From: an uncultured Lachnospiraceae bacterium
GTDB lineage: Bacteria > Bacillota > Clostridia > Lachnospirales > Lachnospiraceae
Assembly: GCA_902779445.1 (NCBI GenBank)
Contig: CACZBM010000006.1
Span: 1 to 64,000, forward strand
DNA: 64,000 nucleotides
Direction of reading: 5' to 3'
The first letter of the stretch is position 1, and the number at the start of each line of letters is the position of its first letter. Both the position numbers and the translations under genes were made by a program. The notes under the pieces are model-generated. The model ran no database searches and had not been told where the DNA came from. It saw only the letters and a list, made by a program, of their open reading frames with translations. Shown in pieces: positions 34,977 through 44,100 of the stretch.

Positions 34977-36350
34977 TTATGTATCTCCTTCTGCGTTTTC
35001 TGTATCGGAATTATCTCCGCCTTCTCCGGAATTTTCCGTGTCTCCTGCGTTTTCTGTGTCTTCTGTGACACCGTTCACCTGCAGGAGAACATGGGCAACC
35101 GCTGTATCCTGAATGACTCCGTCAGGTAATAATAGAACCACTTTACCTGCATAAGACCCGGGTGTCACATTCCCGTTCTCATCCCTTCCGATATCTGAAA
35201 GATCCAGGGTTCCCGTAAGTGCCGAGCCGTTTATGGCATCCAGGGAAGGCTTTAATCCTCTTATAGTCACTGCCACCATACTGGTAGCCATATCATTTCC
35301 GATCGTCATTCCGTCCGGCAATCCTTCAACCGTCAGGTTGGCATACGGCACCTGAACAACTGCAGACGCAGCTTCGTCGATGTCCGCCGTGATCTTTATA
35401 TTTCCGTCACTCCTGGATGTCTCCAGATATACTCCCGAAGGAAGATAAGCGGAAATATTGACTTCCTTTGTCACATCTCCGGTGGCTCCGGAAATATCCA
35501 GTTCGGTTCCCGGTATGGTCATCGAAGTACACGAATTCAATGCACTGTTGTCACCTGTCACATATACCGTTGCAGGTGATGCCGTAATATTTCCTGTAAA
35601 TACATATCCGCCTGCAGGTGTACCGGTATGGCCTACACTGACAGGGATCTCCACCACCTTCCATATCTCTACGGAGGCAGTAACCTGATCCAGCGATACG
35701 TCAAGTGCAGAAGTATCCACTGTATTCCCGTCCTCATCCAGAAGCGAAATGGGAACTGCGGTATGTATCTCGCTGGTCATGCCGCTGACATTTACCACTG
35801 CCACGGCTTCAGCTATGGAGGATACTACGGACTCAGGCCCGGAAACTCTCACGACGTTATTCTGGAGCGAAGTACTTCCTACGGAATATCCGTCCATAAC
35901 ATTACCCGCAGGTTCAACCTGTATCCTGAACTGAGAATATGCCAGATCCTCTATTATCACATTTGCGAATTCTTTTGAGGGACTGACACTCTGCACCCTG
36001 TCTGAATATCTGGTGACTTTAACATCTATCGGAACCTTATTCCCTTCCAGTTCCGTCATATCTACCGTGGCTTTTATATTGTCCCTTGAAAGCTCGGAAA
36101 GCACTGACCTCTCTGCCTTCACAGTTACAGTTACCGAATGGCTGGAGTCTGCAAGTTCAAATGCCTTTCCCTGTGCTTCCATAACGTCCCCGTTTTCAAT
36201 GGTGATCGGGATCGATGAAAATGACATATTCATTACAGGGTTTTCTATGCTGACAACAAACAGCCACAGCAGGAATGCAAGACCCAATGATATAAGCTTC
36301 AGACCGATATTTTCGGTTGCTTTTTTCCAAAATGCAAAAACCGTCTCCAT
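34977..36350 (-). CDS. cdaR: CdaR (YbbR-domain) regulator of c-di-AMP synthesis
   Basis: A 457-residue extracytoplasmic protein. One N-terminal span (about 15-35, NIGLKLISLGLAFLLWLFVVS-like) precedes about four YbbR beta domains (about 50-420), each starting with a pattern such as 'VTVKAERS' or 'VSVGHTG'. A low-complexity tail of Asn, Glu, Gly, Asp and Thr ends the protein. CdaR binds CdaA in the membrane and adjusts cyclase activity. The start overlaps the last base of cdaA, and glmM follows after 4 bases. Confidence 0.93.
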   Translation of the reverse strand: METVFAFWKKATENIGLKLISLGLAFLLWLFVVSIENPVMNMSFSSIPITIENGDVMEAQGKAFELADSSHSVTVTVKAERSVLSELSRDNIKATVDMTELEGNKVPIDVKVTRYSDRVQSVSPSKEFANVIIEDLAYSQFRIQVEPAGNVMDGYSVGSTSLQNNVVRVSGPESVVSSIAEAVAVVNVSGMTSEIHTAVPISLLDEDGNTVDTSALDVSLDQVTASVEIWKVVEIPVSVGHTGTPAGGYVFTGNITASPATVYVTGDNSALNSCTSMTIPGTELDISGATGDVTKEVNISAYLPSGVYLETSRSDGNIKITADIDEAASAVVQVPYANLTVEGLPDGMTIGNDMATSMVAVTIRGLKPSLDAINGSALTGTLDLSDIGRDENGNVTPGSYAGKVVLLLPDGVIQDTAVAHVLLQVNGVTEDTENAGDTENSGEGGDNSDTENAEGDT

Positions 36351-37240
36351 TATGATCCATCACCGCCTTTTCCCCGCCAGAAGAAAAGACCTTTCCTGTC
36401 ATCCGGAGTCTTTCTGGTCTTATTCTGAAGTCTTACAAGATGTTCTTTGAGTTCCGCTGCCTCAACATTCCTGTATAGTCTGCCCTCGTATGCCACCGAT
36501 ACTCTTCCTGTTTCCTCAGAAACTATAAGAGTAAGGGAATCTGTAACCTCTGAAATTCCCACTCCTGCCCTGTGCCTGGTTCCGAGATCCTTTGACAGTT
36601 CCATATTGTCCGAAAGCGGAAGATAACATGTGGCGCTGGTCACCCTGTTGCCCTTTACTATGACTGCACCGTCATGAAGAGGCGTATTATGCTCAAATAT
36701 GTTTATAAGAAGCTGACTGGATACGATCGAATCCAGCTCTATACCGGTCCTCTCGTATTCGGAAAGGGAGTCATTCCTCTCCATTACTATAAGCGCACCT
36801 GTTCTCGCGCGTCCCATCTCATAGCAGGCTTTGACGATCTCATTTACGGTCTTGTCGGAAAAACGCTCATCCACACTTACAGACATATTGAAAGCCACAA
36901 AATCCGTGAGGATATTCTTTCTTCCGAGAACATCAAGAGCCTTTCTGAGTTCTGGCTGGAAAATGACTACCAGTGCCATGATCGCCACATTCAGAGCGTT
37001 GCGGACGATCCATATTATGGTATTCATCTGGAAAATATAAGCAAGGATGATAAAGACCGCAATAATCACAATACCCCGAAGCAGTGACCACGCCTTTGTA
37101 TTCTTGATCCATGCCATCAGTTCGTATATTAGGAACGTAATGATAATGATCTCTACAAAGTCGGTGCCCACCATCATCGGGATCGAATCAAAAGATATGT
37201 ACTTTTGAATGATTTCCATAAAGGAGGCTGTTCCAGGCAT
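36350..37240 (-). CDS. cdaA: Diadenylate cyclase CdaA
   Basis: A 296-residue membrane diadenylate cyclase making c-di-AMP from two ATP. Three N-terminal spans (about 30-45, 55-70, 75-95) precede the DAC domain. The active-site motifs DGA (190-192) and RHR (222-224) are intact. c-di-AMP controls potassium uptake, osmolyte balance and wall integrity in Firmicutes. It is overlapped by single bases on both sides, so cdaA, cdaR and the upstream membrane-protein gene are tightly coupled. Confidence 0.96.
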   Translation of the reverse strand: MPGTASFMEIIQKYISFDSIPMMVGTDFVEIIIITFLIYELMAWIKNTKAWSLLRGIVIIAVFIILAYIFQMNTIIWIVRNALNVAIMALVVIFQPELRKALDVLGRKNILTDFVAFNMSVSVDERFSDKTVNEIVKACYEMGRARTGALIVMERNDSLSEYERTGIELDSIVSSQLLINIFEHNTPLHDGAVIVKGNRVTSATCYLPLSDNMELSKDLGTRHRAGVGISEVTDSLTLIVSEETGRVSVAYEGRLYRNVEAAELKEHLVRLQNKTRKTPDDRKGLFFWRGKGGDGS

Positions 37241-38217
37241 TATTCAGTCTTTCTTCTGGCTCTGTTTATTTCCTTTTCTGTGTCATCTTTCTCCGTGCCC
37301 GAGATCTTCTTCACTCTCTTCTCGGGAAGGGATACCGTCATCTTGGGTACTGCTTTTACGTAATAATAATACTCGTCATCTTCAAATTGGAGGAACTCCG
37401 TCTTTGTATAATCTACTGACAGTATGAAGAACTGTATCACCACTGCCAGCACAAGAGATAAGATACCTCCGAATAATACTCCTCCTGAAGAGATATCAAG
37501 ATCGTAACGGATGATCCCTATCAGCATAACAGCGATCTCTATAACACCGCCGACTCCGACTGCGATAGTCCAGCTGTATTTGATCGCCAGCCTGTGCAGC
37601 AGACAGACAACGATACATGATAATCCCAAAGCTATGATCATAATCCTCATAGTCTGATTTCCCATTATCCCGTCAATAACTGACTTCAGTTCCCGGGAAA
37701 GAGCTTCGATATCCGTATCCTGAAGGAGAGTACTGTTGGTCTTTATATAAATGATCGTATAGTACACGATCACTCCGCATACTATAGGTATAGCAGAAAA
37801 GACTGACCCTATCAGACCAAAACAGAGCGGGATGATATAGGGAAGTCCTATAGTGCATAAAAGTGGAGTTAAGAGGACTGCGATCCCGTCCTTAGGTGCA
37901 AAATGGAAATATAACAGAAACAGCAGCACAAAAAGGATAAGCACTATCCCCGCACAGATAAGCGAAAGTTTATATAAATGGAGTACTGTAAAAATACCGG
38001 CAAATAAGACTATAGCATTAACCGGAAGAAACGAATTTACAAGAGATGCACCCAGTACGATCACCGGACTGTCAAGCTTCTCATAATATCCGATGCTCCT
38101 GTTTATAACAGTATATGTAATCATTGCCAAGAGAAACCTGAGTAGTGGTGTGATATAAATATCAAACCTTCCGTAAAAATCTTTAAGTCTCTCCCTTAAT
38201 AGTAATAATTCCGTCAT
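37240..38217 (-). CDS. Membrane protein upstream of cdaA, unknown function
   Basis: A 325-residue protein with about eight to nine hydrophobic segments, a soluble central loop (about 165-190) and a charged cytoplasmic tail (about 275-325, rich in Lys, Glu and Asp with an EDDEYYYYVKAVPKM segment). I do not recognise the family. It overlaps the 128-residue membrane protein upstream by 4 bases and cdaA downstream by one, so a role with the c-di-AMP module is an attractive guess from position only. Confidence 0.75.
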   Translation of the reverse strand: MTELLLLRERLKDFYGRFDIYITPLLRFLLAMITYTVINRSIGYYEKLDSPVIVLGASLVNSFLPVNAIVLFAGIFTVLHLYKLSLICAGIVLILFVLLFLLYFHFAPKDGIAVLLTPLLCTIGLPYIIPLCFGLIGSVFSAIPIVCGVIVYYTIIYIKTNSTLLQDTDIEALSRELKSVIDGIMGNQTMRIMIIALGLSCIVVCLLHRLAIKYSWTIAVGVGGVIEIAVMLIGIIRYDLDISSGGVLFGGILSLVLAVVIQFFILSVDYTKTEFLQFEDDEYYYYVKAVPKMTVSLPEKRVKKISGTEKDDTEKEINRARRKTE

Positions 38218-38600
38218 TTTTCATACATCAGACCCAGCCTTTTTAAGGCCTTCTGATAAACCCTAACACTTTTTTTCGCCTTAGTATAGCGATATGAATA
38301 TACGATAAACGAGATAACAACATAAAATCCCGCAAAAACAAGATATCTGTTCAAGATGCCTTTCCCCATGGAAAGAAAATCAGTCTTATAAAAATTTGAA
38401 AGAAATGACTCCATTCCGCAGAACAGATTCATTCCGGTTATAAGCATGAAAGCAACGGTAACATAGGCCACTGTCAGGAGCATGTGAAATCCCACATAGT
38501 CACTCCTGAAAAACTCTGTTACCGGTATTGCTTTCCTACCTTCATTTTCCTCAAATGACGCCATACGTGTCATAAGCTTGAGGCGTTCTTCGTCTATCAT
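38214..38600 (-). CDS. Small two-span membrane protein, unknown function
   Basis: A 128-residue protein with two clear membrane spans (about 35-58 and 85-108) and charged ends; the C-terminus (RYTKAKKSVRVYQKALKRL) is basic. It has no known motif. It forms a tight pair with the 325-residue membrane protein (4-base overlap) and starts 14 bases after the YvyF-like gene, so the two may form one membrane complex. Confidence 0.7.
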   Translation of the reverse strand: MIDEERLKLMTRMASFEENEGRKAIPVTEFFRSDYVGFHMLLTVAYVTVAFMLITGMNLFCGMESFLSNFYKTDFLSMGKGILNRYLVFAGFYVVISFIVYSYRYTKAKKSVRVYQKALKRLGLMYEK

Positions 38601-38614
38601 GATCTAACCTTTTA

Positions 38615-39022
38615 TTACCTGTTGCCCAGGAACCTCATCTTATTTCCGCTGGGTTCGGGCTTAGTGGGCTTGGGAGCCTCAGGCTTCTTAATAGCGTCGG
38701 CAAATCCCCTGCTCACTTCAAGCTTGCAGGCATCACAGAATTTACCGGACATAATGGGCTTTCCACACTTTTCACATGTCAGGTCGGAACCTTCCGCAGA
38801 TGCAAATGTAAGTCTTTCTTCCCTGAGCCACTGGCGGATCTGTGCAACTTCAACCTCGCATGCATCAGCTGTCGCAGCAACGCTGGAATTGGGATTCTCC
38901 GTAATATATTCCTTGACCTTCTGGAAGTCCTCTTCTGACTTTTCCTGGCACTGAGGACAGATAGGAAGTCCACTGACATAATTGAAGATCTTACCGCACT
39001 TCTTACAATTCCTTACATCCAT
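38615..39022 (-). CDS. YvyF/TIGR03826-type flagellar-operon protein
   Basis: A 135-residue protein with an N-terminal zinc ribbon (Cys6, Cys9, Cys22, Cys25), a MerR/HTH-like middle (VAATADACEVEVAQIRQWLREERL, about 49-72) and a second zinc ribbon (CEKCGKPIMSGKFCDAC, about 83-99). The layout matches the small proteins encoded next to comF and flagellar genes in Bacillus (YvyF). Their exact role is unsettled; flagellar regulation is suggested. Here too it sits directly after comF (42-base gap), downstream of flagellar rod genes. Confidence 0.85.
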   Translation of the reverse strand: MDVRNCKKCGKIFNYVSGLPICPQCQEKSEEDFQKVKEYITENPNSSVAATADACEVEVAQIRQWLREERLTFASAEGSDLTCEKCGKPIMSGKFCDACKLEVSRGFADAIKKPEAPKPTKPEPSGNKMRFLGNR

Positions 39023-39064
39023 AGAAATATCTCCTTTTTATAGAATCATCGAACAGCCATATGT

Positions 39065-39775
39065 CTACAATGGCGTACCCGAACACACAGTAGCCACATA
39101 TACGGATCTCACACCTGCCACCCTCAATAAATCTGATATCTCATCAACGGTGCTGCCAGTTGTGTATATGTCGTCTACTATGATCACTTTTGTCAATTTT
39201 ACACCATTTCCCGATAACTTAAAAGCCTTTTTCAGATTTTTCCGTCTTTCTTCACGGGTCAGAGTCTTTTGGGGAGCTGTTGCCCGCACTCTTTTTACAA
39301 GATCTTTTTCTACCCGGATACCCATGATCTTACCCAGTCTTTCCGAGAGGAGAACTGCCTGGTTATATCCTCTTTTCTTCAGCCTGTCCTTATGAAGAGG
39401 AACCGGTATAAGGGCCTCAGCTCCGAATCCCCTTAATTCCCTCCCAAGGTATTTACTCATGCTTTCTGCGAAAAAATCAGCATATTCCTGTCTTCCCTGA
39501 TACTTAAACCTGAAAATGGCATCCTGCATGGCATCGTTATAGACAAAAGCCGATACAGCCCTTTCAAATCCGTGTCTTACATTTTCACAGTCCGGGCAGT
39601 ATTCTTTTCCGGCACCCGTAAGCATCCTTCCGCATTTCCTGCATCTAGGCTCTCTTACATTCCTGAGTTTTTTACTGCAGTCTTCGCAGATCAGATCTCC
39701 ACCAAAAGGAAGAACGCTGTCACAAACCGGACAGCGTCTGGGGAATAACATATCCAGTACTATGTCTTTTATCAT
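39065..39775 (-). CDS. comF: ComF-type phosphoribosyltransferase-like protein
   Basis: A 236-residue protein with an N-terminal pair of zinc ribbons (CPVCDSVLPFGG, CEDC, CRKCGRML, CPDC within the first 65 residues) and a C-terminal phosphoribosyltransferase fold whose PRPP motif is VIIVDDIYTTGST near 204-216. ComF is needed for DNA import and binds single-stranded DNA processing proteins. It overlaps recD2 by 4 bases. With comEC at 27557 it supports a natural-competence machinery in this organism. Confidence 0.93.
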   Translation of the reverse strand: MIKDIVLDMLFPRRCPVCDSVLPFGGDLICEDCSKKLRNVREPRCRKCGRMLTGAGKEYCPDCENVRHGFERAVSAFVYNDAMQDAIFRFKYQGRQEYADFFAESMSKYLGRELRGFGAEALIPVPLHKDRLKKRGYNQAVLLSERLGKIMGIRVEKDLVKRVRATAPQKTLTREERRKNLKKAFKLSGNGVKLTKVIIVDDIYTTGSTVDEISDLLRVAGVRSVYVATVCSGTPL

Positions 39776-41988
39776 ATTCTCTCTATTTCCTGCCTGAGTC
39801 CGCTGAACCTGTCCTGTTCACTGGTATTTGATGCCATTTTATCCACTGTATTCCTGCTCCCGATTATCACCACGCACTTTTTGGCACGGGTTATGCCTGT
39901 GTATAGTAAATTCCTGTTCATCAAAAGCTCAGGACCATTAAGAAGGGGCATGACGACTGCAGGATACTCGCTTCCCTGGGATTTATGTATCGTAACTGCA
40001 TAGGACAGTTCCAGTTCCGAAAGGTTTTTCGGAAGATATTCAGCTATCCGGTTATCCTCAAATCTCACTTTAACCGATCCGGTGACGGGATCTATTCTCT
40101 CTACTACCCCCATGTCACCGTTAAATACTCCGGTGCCGCTTTTCTTAAGAAAATGTCCGGGGATCTCCATCTGCCATTCCGTTTGGTAATTATTCTTATT
40201 CTGCATGACCCGGTCTCCCTCTCTCAAGACATACCCGGGTCTCTCAAGTTCTCTCTTTCCCGGAGAAGGAGGATTAATGGCGTTCTGGAGTACATTATTT
40301 AAGTTCTCCACACCGAGAGGTCCCTTCCTCATAGGAGTAAGAACCTGTATCTCCGATGGTTCTGCCTTCACGTATGGCGGCAGCTTTTTCTTTACGAGAT
40401 AGATTATACCCTCGGTTATCTCCCTTATATCTGTTCTGTTTAAGAAAAAGAAATCCCTGCTCTTATTGTCAAGCTTCATACTGCTCCCTTTTAGGAGTGC
40501 ATGGGCATTCATCACTATATCGCTCTCTTCAGCCTGCCTGAATATCTTTTTTAAGGACTGGCTTCTGAACCTTCCGGATGAAAGAATGTCCTTTAACACA
40601 CTTCCGGGACCCACACTGGGAAGCTGATGCTCATCTCCCACCATTATGAATCTGGTCCCCGCCTGAAGAGCATTCAGCAGGTTTTTCAGTAGAATTATGT
40701 CAACCATTGACATCTCATCCACTATCACCACATCGGTCTCAAGCGGATTGTCGCTGTTTCTGCCAAATCCCATGTCTCCCATTCTGTCTCCTGCTTCTCC
40801 GGGAGCTCCGGACACCTCTAAAAGCCTGTGGATGGTCTTGGCTTCCATCCCCGAAGTTTCGGTAAGCCTCTTGGCAGCCCTTCCGGTGGGAGCCGCAAGG
40901 CTCACATCCAAACCCTTTGACATGAAGTACCTTAAAAGAATACGCACAATGGTGGTCTTTCCGGTTCCGGGTCCTCCCGTCAGAATAAAAACACCGCTTC
41001 TCACCGCTGATATAACAGCCTCACGCTGGTCCTCATCCAGGGTCAGACTGCTCTTTTCCTCTATTTTTCTGATATCCCGGGATATTTCCTCATACCCTAT
41101 GTCGTAGTCCACATTCAGGTCATTCAATATCCTCGCGCATTTTACCTCGGTCTGATAAAGGGACTTAAGATACACTCTCTCTTCTTCATCCCTGACCCTT
41201 ATCTCTATCTTCCGCTCTTCCTGAAGAGTCCGGAGTTCATTCTCCACACTTTCGTTTTCAAGGCTCAGTATCCTGACCGCCCCTTCTACCAGCCTCTCTC
41301 TGGGAAGATAGGTATTCCCCTCTCCCGAACCGTTAAGCAGTTCATACAGTATCCCTGCCTGTATCCTGTGAGGCGAATGTCTCTCTATTCCAACATTCTG
41401 CGCTATCTCATCAGCTGTCTTAAACCCGACTCCCGCGATATCCTCCGAAATCTTATAGGGATTCTCACTTATAATGGAGTAAAGTCCCTCTCCGTATTTT
41501 TCGTATATCTTAACCGCCAGATTATTTCCGATACCATATTGCTGCAGATACATCATTGCACGCCGCATCCCGGCCTTTTCTTCAAAGCTTTCCGAGATAT
41601 CCCTCGCTTTTTTCAGGGATATACCCTTTACTTCAGCCAGTCTCTCAGGTTCCCTTTCCATTATCTCGAAAGTTGCTTCTCCGAATTTCTTTACCACCCT
41701 TTCCGCCAGGGCGGGTCCAATACCTTTTATGGCTCCGGAAGACAGATAGCGGAGAATCTCTTCCTCACTGTCCGGTTCATGTATCTCAACCTTTGTAGCA
41801 CTGAACTGTTCCCCGTAACCGTTCGAATATGTAATATCACCCTCGGCAGTTATCATATCCCCGTCAGAAACCATGCTTAAAAGACCAACGAGGGTAATCT
41901 CCCCATCGTCGGTCATAAGCTTTAATACTGTATAGCCGTTATCTGGATTTCTGAAAATGATGTGATCTATATAACCTTTGATCTGCAT
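39772..41988 (-). CDS. recD2: RecD2-type DNA helicase
   Basis: A 738-residue 5'-3' helicase without RecBC. It has an N-terminal OB domain (1-95), a helix-hairpin-helix region (about 95-210), the Walker A motif GGPGTGKTT near 340, Walker B VIVDEMSMVD near 415 and the C-terminal motif TIHKSQGSEYPAV near 675. RecD2 proteins act in replication-fork stability and repair. It is placed between the FlgJ-type gene (18 bases upstream) and comF (4-base overlap), so it is expressed with flagellar and competence genes. Confidence 0.95.
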   Translation of the reverse strand: MQIKGYIDHIIFRNPDNGYTVLKLMTDDGEITLVGLLSMVSDGDMITAEGDITYSNGYGEQFSATKVEIHEPDSEEEILRYLSSGAIKGIGPALAERVVKKFGEATFEIMEREPERLAEVKGISLKKARDISESFEEKAGMRRAMMYLQQYGIGNNLAVKIYEKYGEGLYSIISENPYKISEDIAGVGFKTADEIAQNVGIERHSPHRIQAGILYELLNGSGEGNTYLPRERLVEGAVRILSLENESVENELRTLQEERKIEIRVRDEEERVYLKSLYQTEVKCARILNDLNVDYDIGYEEISRDIRKIEEKSSLTLDEDQREAVISAVRSGVFILTGGPGTGKTTIVRILLRYFMSKGLDVSLAAPTGRAAKRLTETSGMEAKTIHRLLEVSGAPGEAGDRMGDMGFGRNSDNPLETDVVIVDEMSMVDIILLKNLLNALQAGTRFIMVGDEHQLPSVGPGSVLKDILSSGRFRSQSLKKIFRQAEESDIVMNAHALLKGSSMKLDNKSRDFFFLNRTDIREITEGIIYLVKKKLPPYVKAEPSEIQVLTPMRKGPLGVENLNNVLQNAINPPSPGKRELERPGYVLREGDRVMQNKNNYQTEWQMEIPGHFLKKSGTGVFNGDMGVVERIDPVTGSVKVRFEDNRIAEYLPKNLSELELSYAVTIHKSQGSEYPAVVMPLLNGPELLMNRNLLYTGITRAKKCVVIIGSRNTVDKMASNTSEQDRFSGLRQEIERI

Positions 41989-42006
41989 TTTATCTGATAT
42001 GGTGAA

Positions 42007-42435
42007 TCATACGGAATCTGCAGTATCCTGAACAGATCCGTTTTCTTTTTCCGCAGTCTTTGCAAGAGCTTCCTCCAGCGTAACTCCCTGGGAACGCTTC
42101 ATCTGCTCGAAAAGCTCCCGGGCAAGACCTATCTGTCCGGTTTCTGTGGCCTTTGTCGCTATTTCCTTAGAATACTGATCCTGATAATAATCCTTCATGG
42201 TATTCAGGTATGCGGAAGTATTCTCTTCTTTTTCTGTAAGCATAGTAGTAGATTTCCACGCTGTCTTAAAGATCTGCTCCACAAAATATTCTTCAAACTG
42301 CTTGCAGGCATCCATCAATTCCTCATCATTGGCATTTGACAGATCCTTTTTGGCAAGACTTGAATTCTTGGCACTTGTAAGAGCATTCTGGGCGATCTCA
42401 CTTGCGTAATCAGTTCCGAGACTGGTCAGATCCAT
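42007..42435 (-). CDS. Rod-binding protein (FlgJ N-terminal domain)
   Basis: A 142-residue protein matching only the rod-binding N-terminal domain of FlgJ (LMDACKQFEEYFVEQIFKTAWKS near 40-62; an ISKEIATKATETGQIGLA-like stretch further on). It lacks the muramidase domain of proteobacterial FlgJ, as is usual in Firmicutes. It would cap the growing flagellar rod. It follows flgG by 18 bases. Confidence 0.88.
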   Translation of the reverse strand: MDLTSLGTDYASEIAQNALTSAKNSSLAKKDLSNANDEELMDACKQFEEYFVEQIFKTAWKSTTMLTEKEENTSAYLNTMKDYYQDQYSKEIATKATETGQIGLARELFEQMKRSQGVTLEEALAKTAEKENGSVQDTADSV

Positions 42436-42453
42436 GCTTAAAACCTACCTTTC

Positions 42454-43281
42454 TCAAGATTTCAGCTGGTTCGCGATAGCCATCATATCATCAGATGTGG
42501 TGATGACCTTTGAATTAGATTCGTATGCTCTCTGGGCGATGATAAGATTTACCATCTCCTCTGCTATCTGAACGTTTGATCCTTCCAGATATCCCTGAAC
42601 CACATCTGACTTAACAAGGTTCTGATTTGTATTCTCATTCATAGCAAGTCCTGATGCTGCAGTAACGGAGTAAAGGCTTTCTCCGATCTTATCGAGACCC
42701 TTCGGATTCTGGAACTGCCACACGCCTATGGTGTGGTTCAGGTTCTGAAGCTTTCCGTTGGCATCGGGATACATGAGAGTTCCGTCTGTATCTATCTTCA
42801 CTCTTTCAGCAATATGATCCCCGGTAATGGTGATGGGCTGTCCATTGGTATTTAATACTCTTAAGCCCGAAGTGGTGGTGAGTGAAAGAGAATTATCCGC
42901 ATTGAGAGCAAATACGAAATCACCGTTTCTGGTGTAATAGGTATTTCCGTCGTCACCCTGGATCCCGAAAAATCCCGTTCCCTGAGTGTTACTCAATGCA
43001 ACAGCTGTGGGATTCTGTGACTCCAAAAGTGATCCCTGGGAAAACTCTGACGTGATGGAAGAATTCCGTACACCAAGTCCAACCTGGGAACCAATGGGCT
43101 TATTCACTCCATTGGCGGTTGTAGTCCTGGTCTGTATCGTCTGATAGAGGAGTGATTTGAACTCATTTACCTCCATCTTGTATCCTGTGGTATTAACATT
43201 AGCAAGGTTATTTGCTATGGTATCAACATTATTCTGCTGGGCTATCATTCCCGTAGCCGCTGACCATAAAGAACGTACCAT
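42454..43281 (-). CDS. flgG: Flagellar basal-body rod protein FlgG
   Basis: A 275-residue distal-rod protein. The N-terminal heptad region has MIAQQNNVDTIANNLANVNTTGYK (about 12-35), and the C-terminus has the matching coiled segment (LIIAQRAYESNSKVITTSDDMM) that packs against it. AAGGAGG lies 7 bases before ATG 43281; an in-frame ATG at 43320 overlaps the upstream gene and lacks a ribosome site. Longer than its neighbour FlgF and with a 'GVRNSSITSEFSQGSL' specific loop, it fits FlgG. Confidence 0.92.
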   Translation of the reverse strand: MVRSLWSAATGMIAQQNNVDTIANNLANVNTTGYKMEVNEFKSLLYQTIQTRTTTANGVNKPIGSQVGLGVRNSSITSEFSQGSLLESQNPTAVALSNTQGTGFFGIQGDDGNTYYTRNGDFVFALNADNSLSLTTTSGLRVLNTNGQPITITGDHIAERVKIDTDGTLMYPDANGKLQNLNHTIGVWQFQNPKGLDKIGESLYSVTAASGLAMNENTNQNLVKSDVVQGYLEGSNVQIAEEMVNLIIAQRAYESNSKVITTSDDMMAIANQLKS

Positions 43282-43303
43282 AAATCCTACCTCCTTTGCT
43301 TCA

Positions 43304-44080
43304 TCATGACAGACGTCCAAGATCGTTAGCTGCGATCTGCAGTGTACCGTCTATTGTGGTGATCACTCTCTGATTGGATTCATACTGTCTCTGAATGGCT
43401 ATCATGTTCACCATTTCCTCAACAGTATTGACATTTGACTGTTCCAGATAACCCGAAAGAACCCTTGTATTAGCCGGCTGTTCCGTAGCTCCCTCTACTG
43501 TCTGCCAAAGATTCTCACCATAGTGCTCCAGATAATTGTAATCAGCAAAGTCGGTGGTCGCTATGGTTCCGATCATTGCATTTCCCTGATATATCTGTCC
43601 TGCATTATTGATAGACGCTTCCAAAGTGGGATTCAAGACTATATGAGCCCCCGCCGTATTCAGGACAAAGTCCCCGTCCTTGGTAACGAGCTCACCCTTC
43701 TGATTCAGAGTGAACGAGCCGTCTCTTGTAAATTTAACGGATGTGTTTCCTTCCTTATCCGTAAATTCTATTCTGAAAAAACCGTTTCCTGCCAATGCAA
43801 GATCAAAGGTATTATTGGTCTCATGCAGTGCACCCTCAGACCAGTCGGTGTAATTTTCTCCGATCCTGACTCCGGGGTTGGTGGAACCCATTCTCTTGGT
43901 AAGGTAATACTCAGATTTATCCTTTATCTCATACTTGAGAATGTCACCGAAGGCCTGGCTTGTAGCTCCTTCCTTCTTGAAACCGGTGGTATCTACATTG
44001 GCAAGGTTATTCGCCAGTGTGTCCATCCTGTTCTGCTCATTGATCATTCCCGTATATGCAGTGTATAAACCTTTTACCAT
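43304..44080 (-). CDS. flgF: Flagellar basal-body rod protein FlgF-like
   Basis: A 258-residue rod protein paralogous to flgG downstream. It has the same N-terminal signature (MINEQNRMDTLANNLANVDTTGFK, about 12-35) and C-terminal coil (MIAIQRQYESNQRVITTIDGTLQ). Position before flgG and the shorter middle fit the proximal-rod protein FlgF, though the FlgF/FlgG split is by analogy. It starts 20 bases after mreB, an arrangement known from clostridia. Confidence 0.88.
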   Translation of the reverse strand: MVKGLYTAYTGMINEQNRMDTLANNLANVDTTGFKKEGATSQAFGDILKYEIKDKSEYYLTKRMGSTNPGVRIGENYTDWSEGALHETNNTFDLALAGNGFFRIEFTDKEGNTSVKFTRDGSFTLNQKGELVTKDGDFVLNTAGAHIVLNPTLEASINNAGQIYQGNAMIGTIATTDFADYNYLEHYGENLWQTVEGATEQPANTRVLSGYLEQSNVNTVEEMVNMIAIQRQYESNQRVITTIDGTLQIAANDLGRLS

Positions 44081-44100
44081 TTACCGCTACCTCATAATCC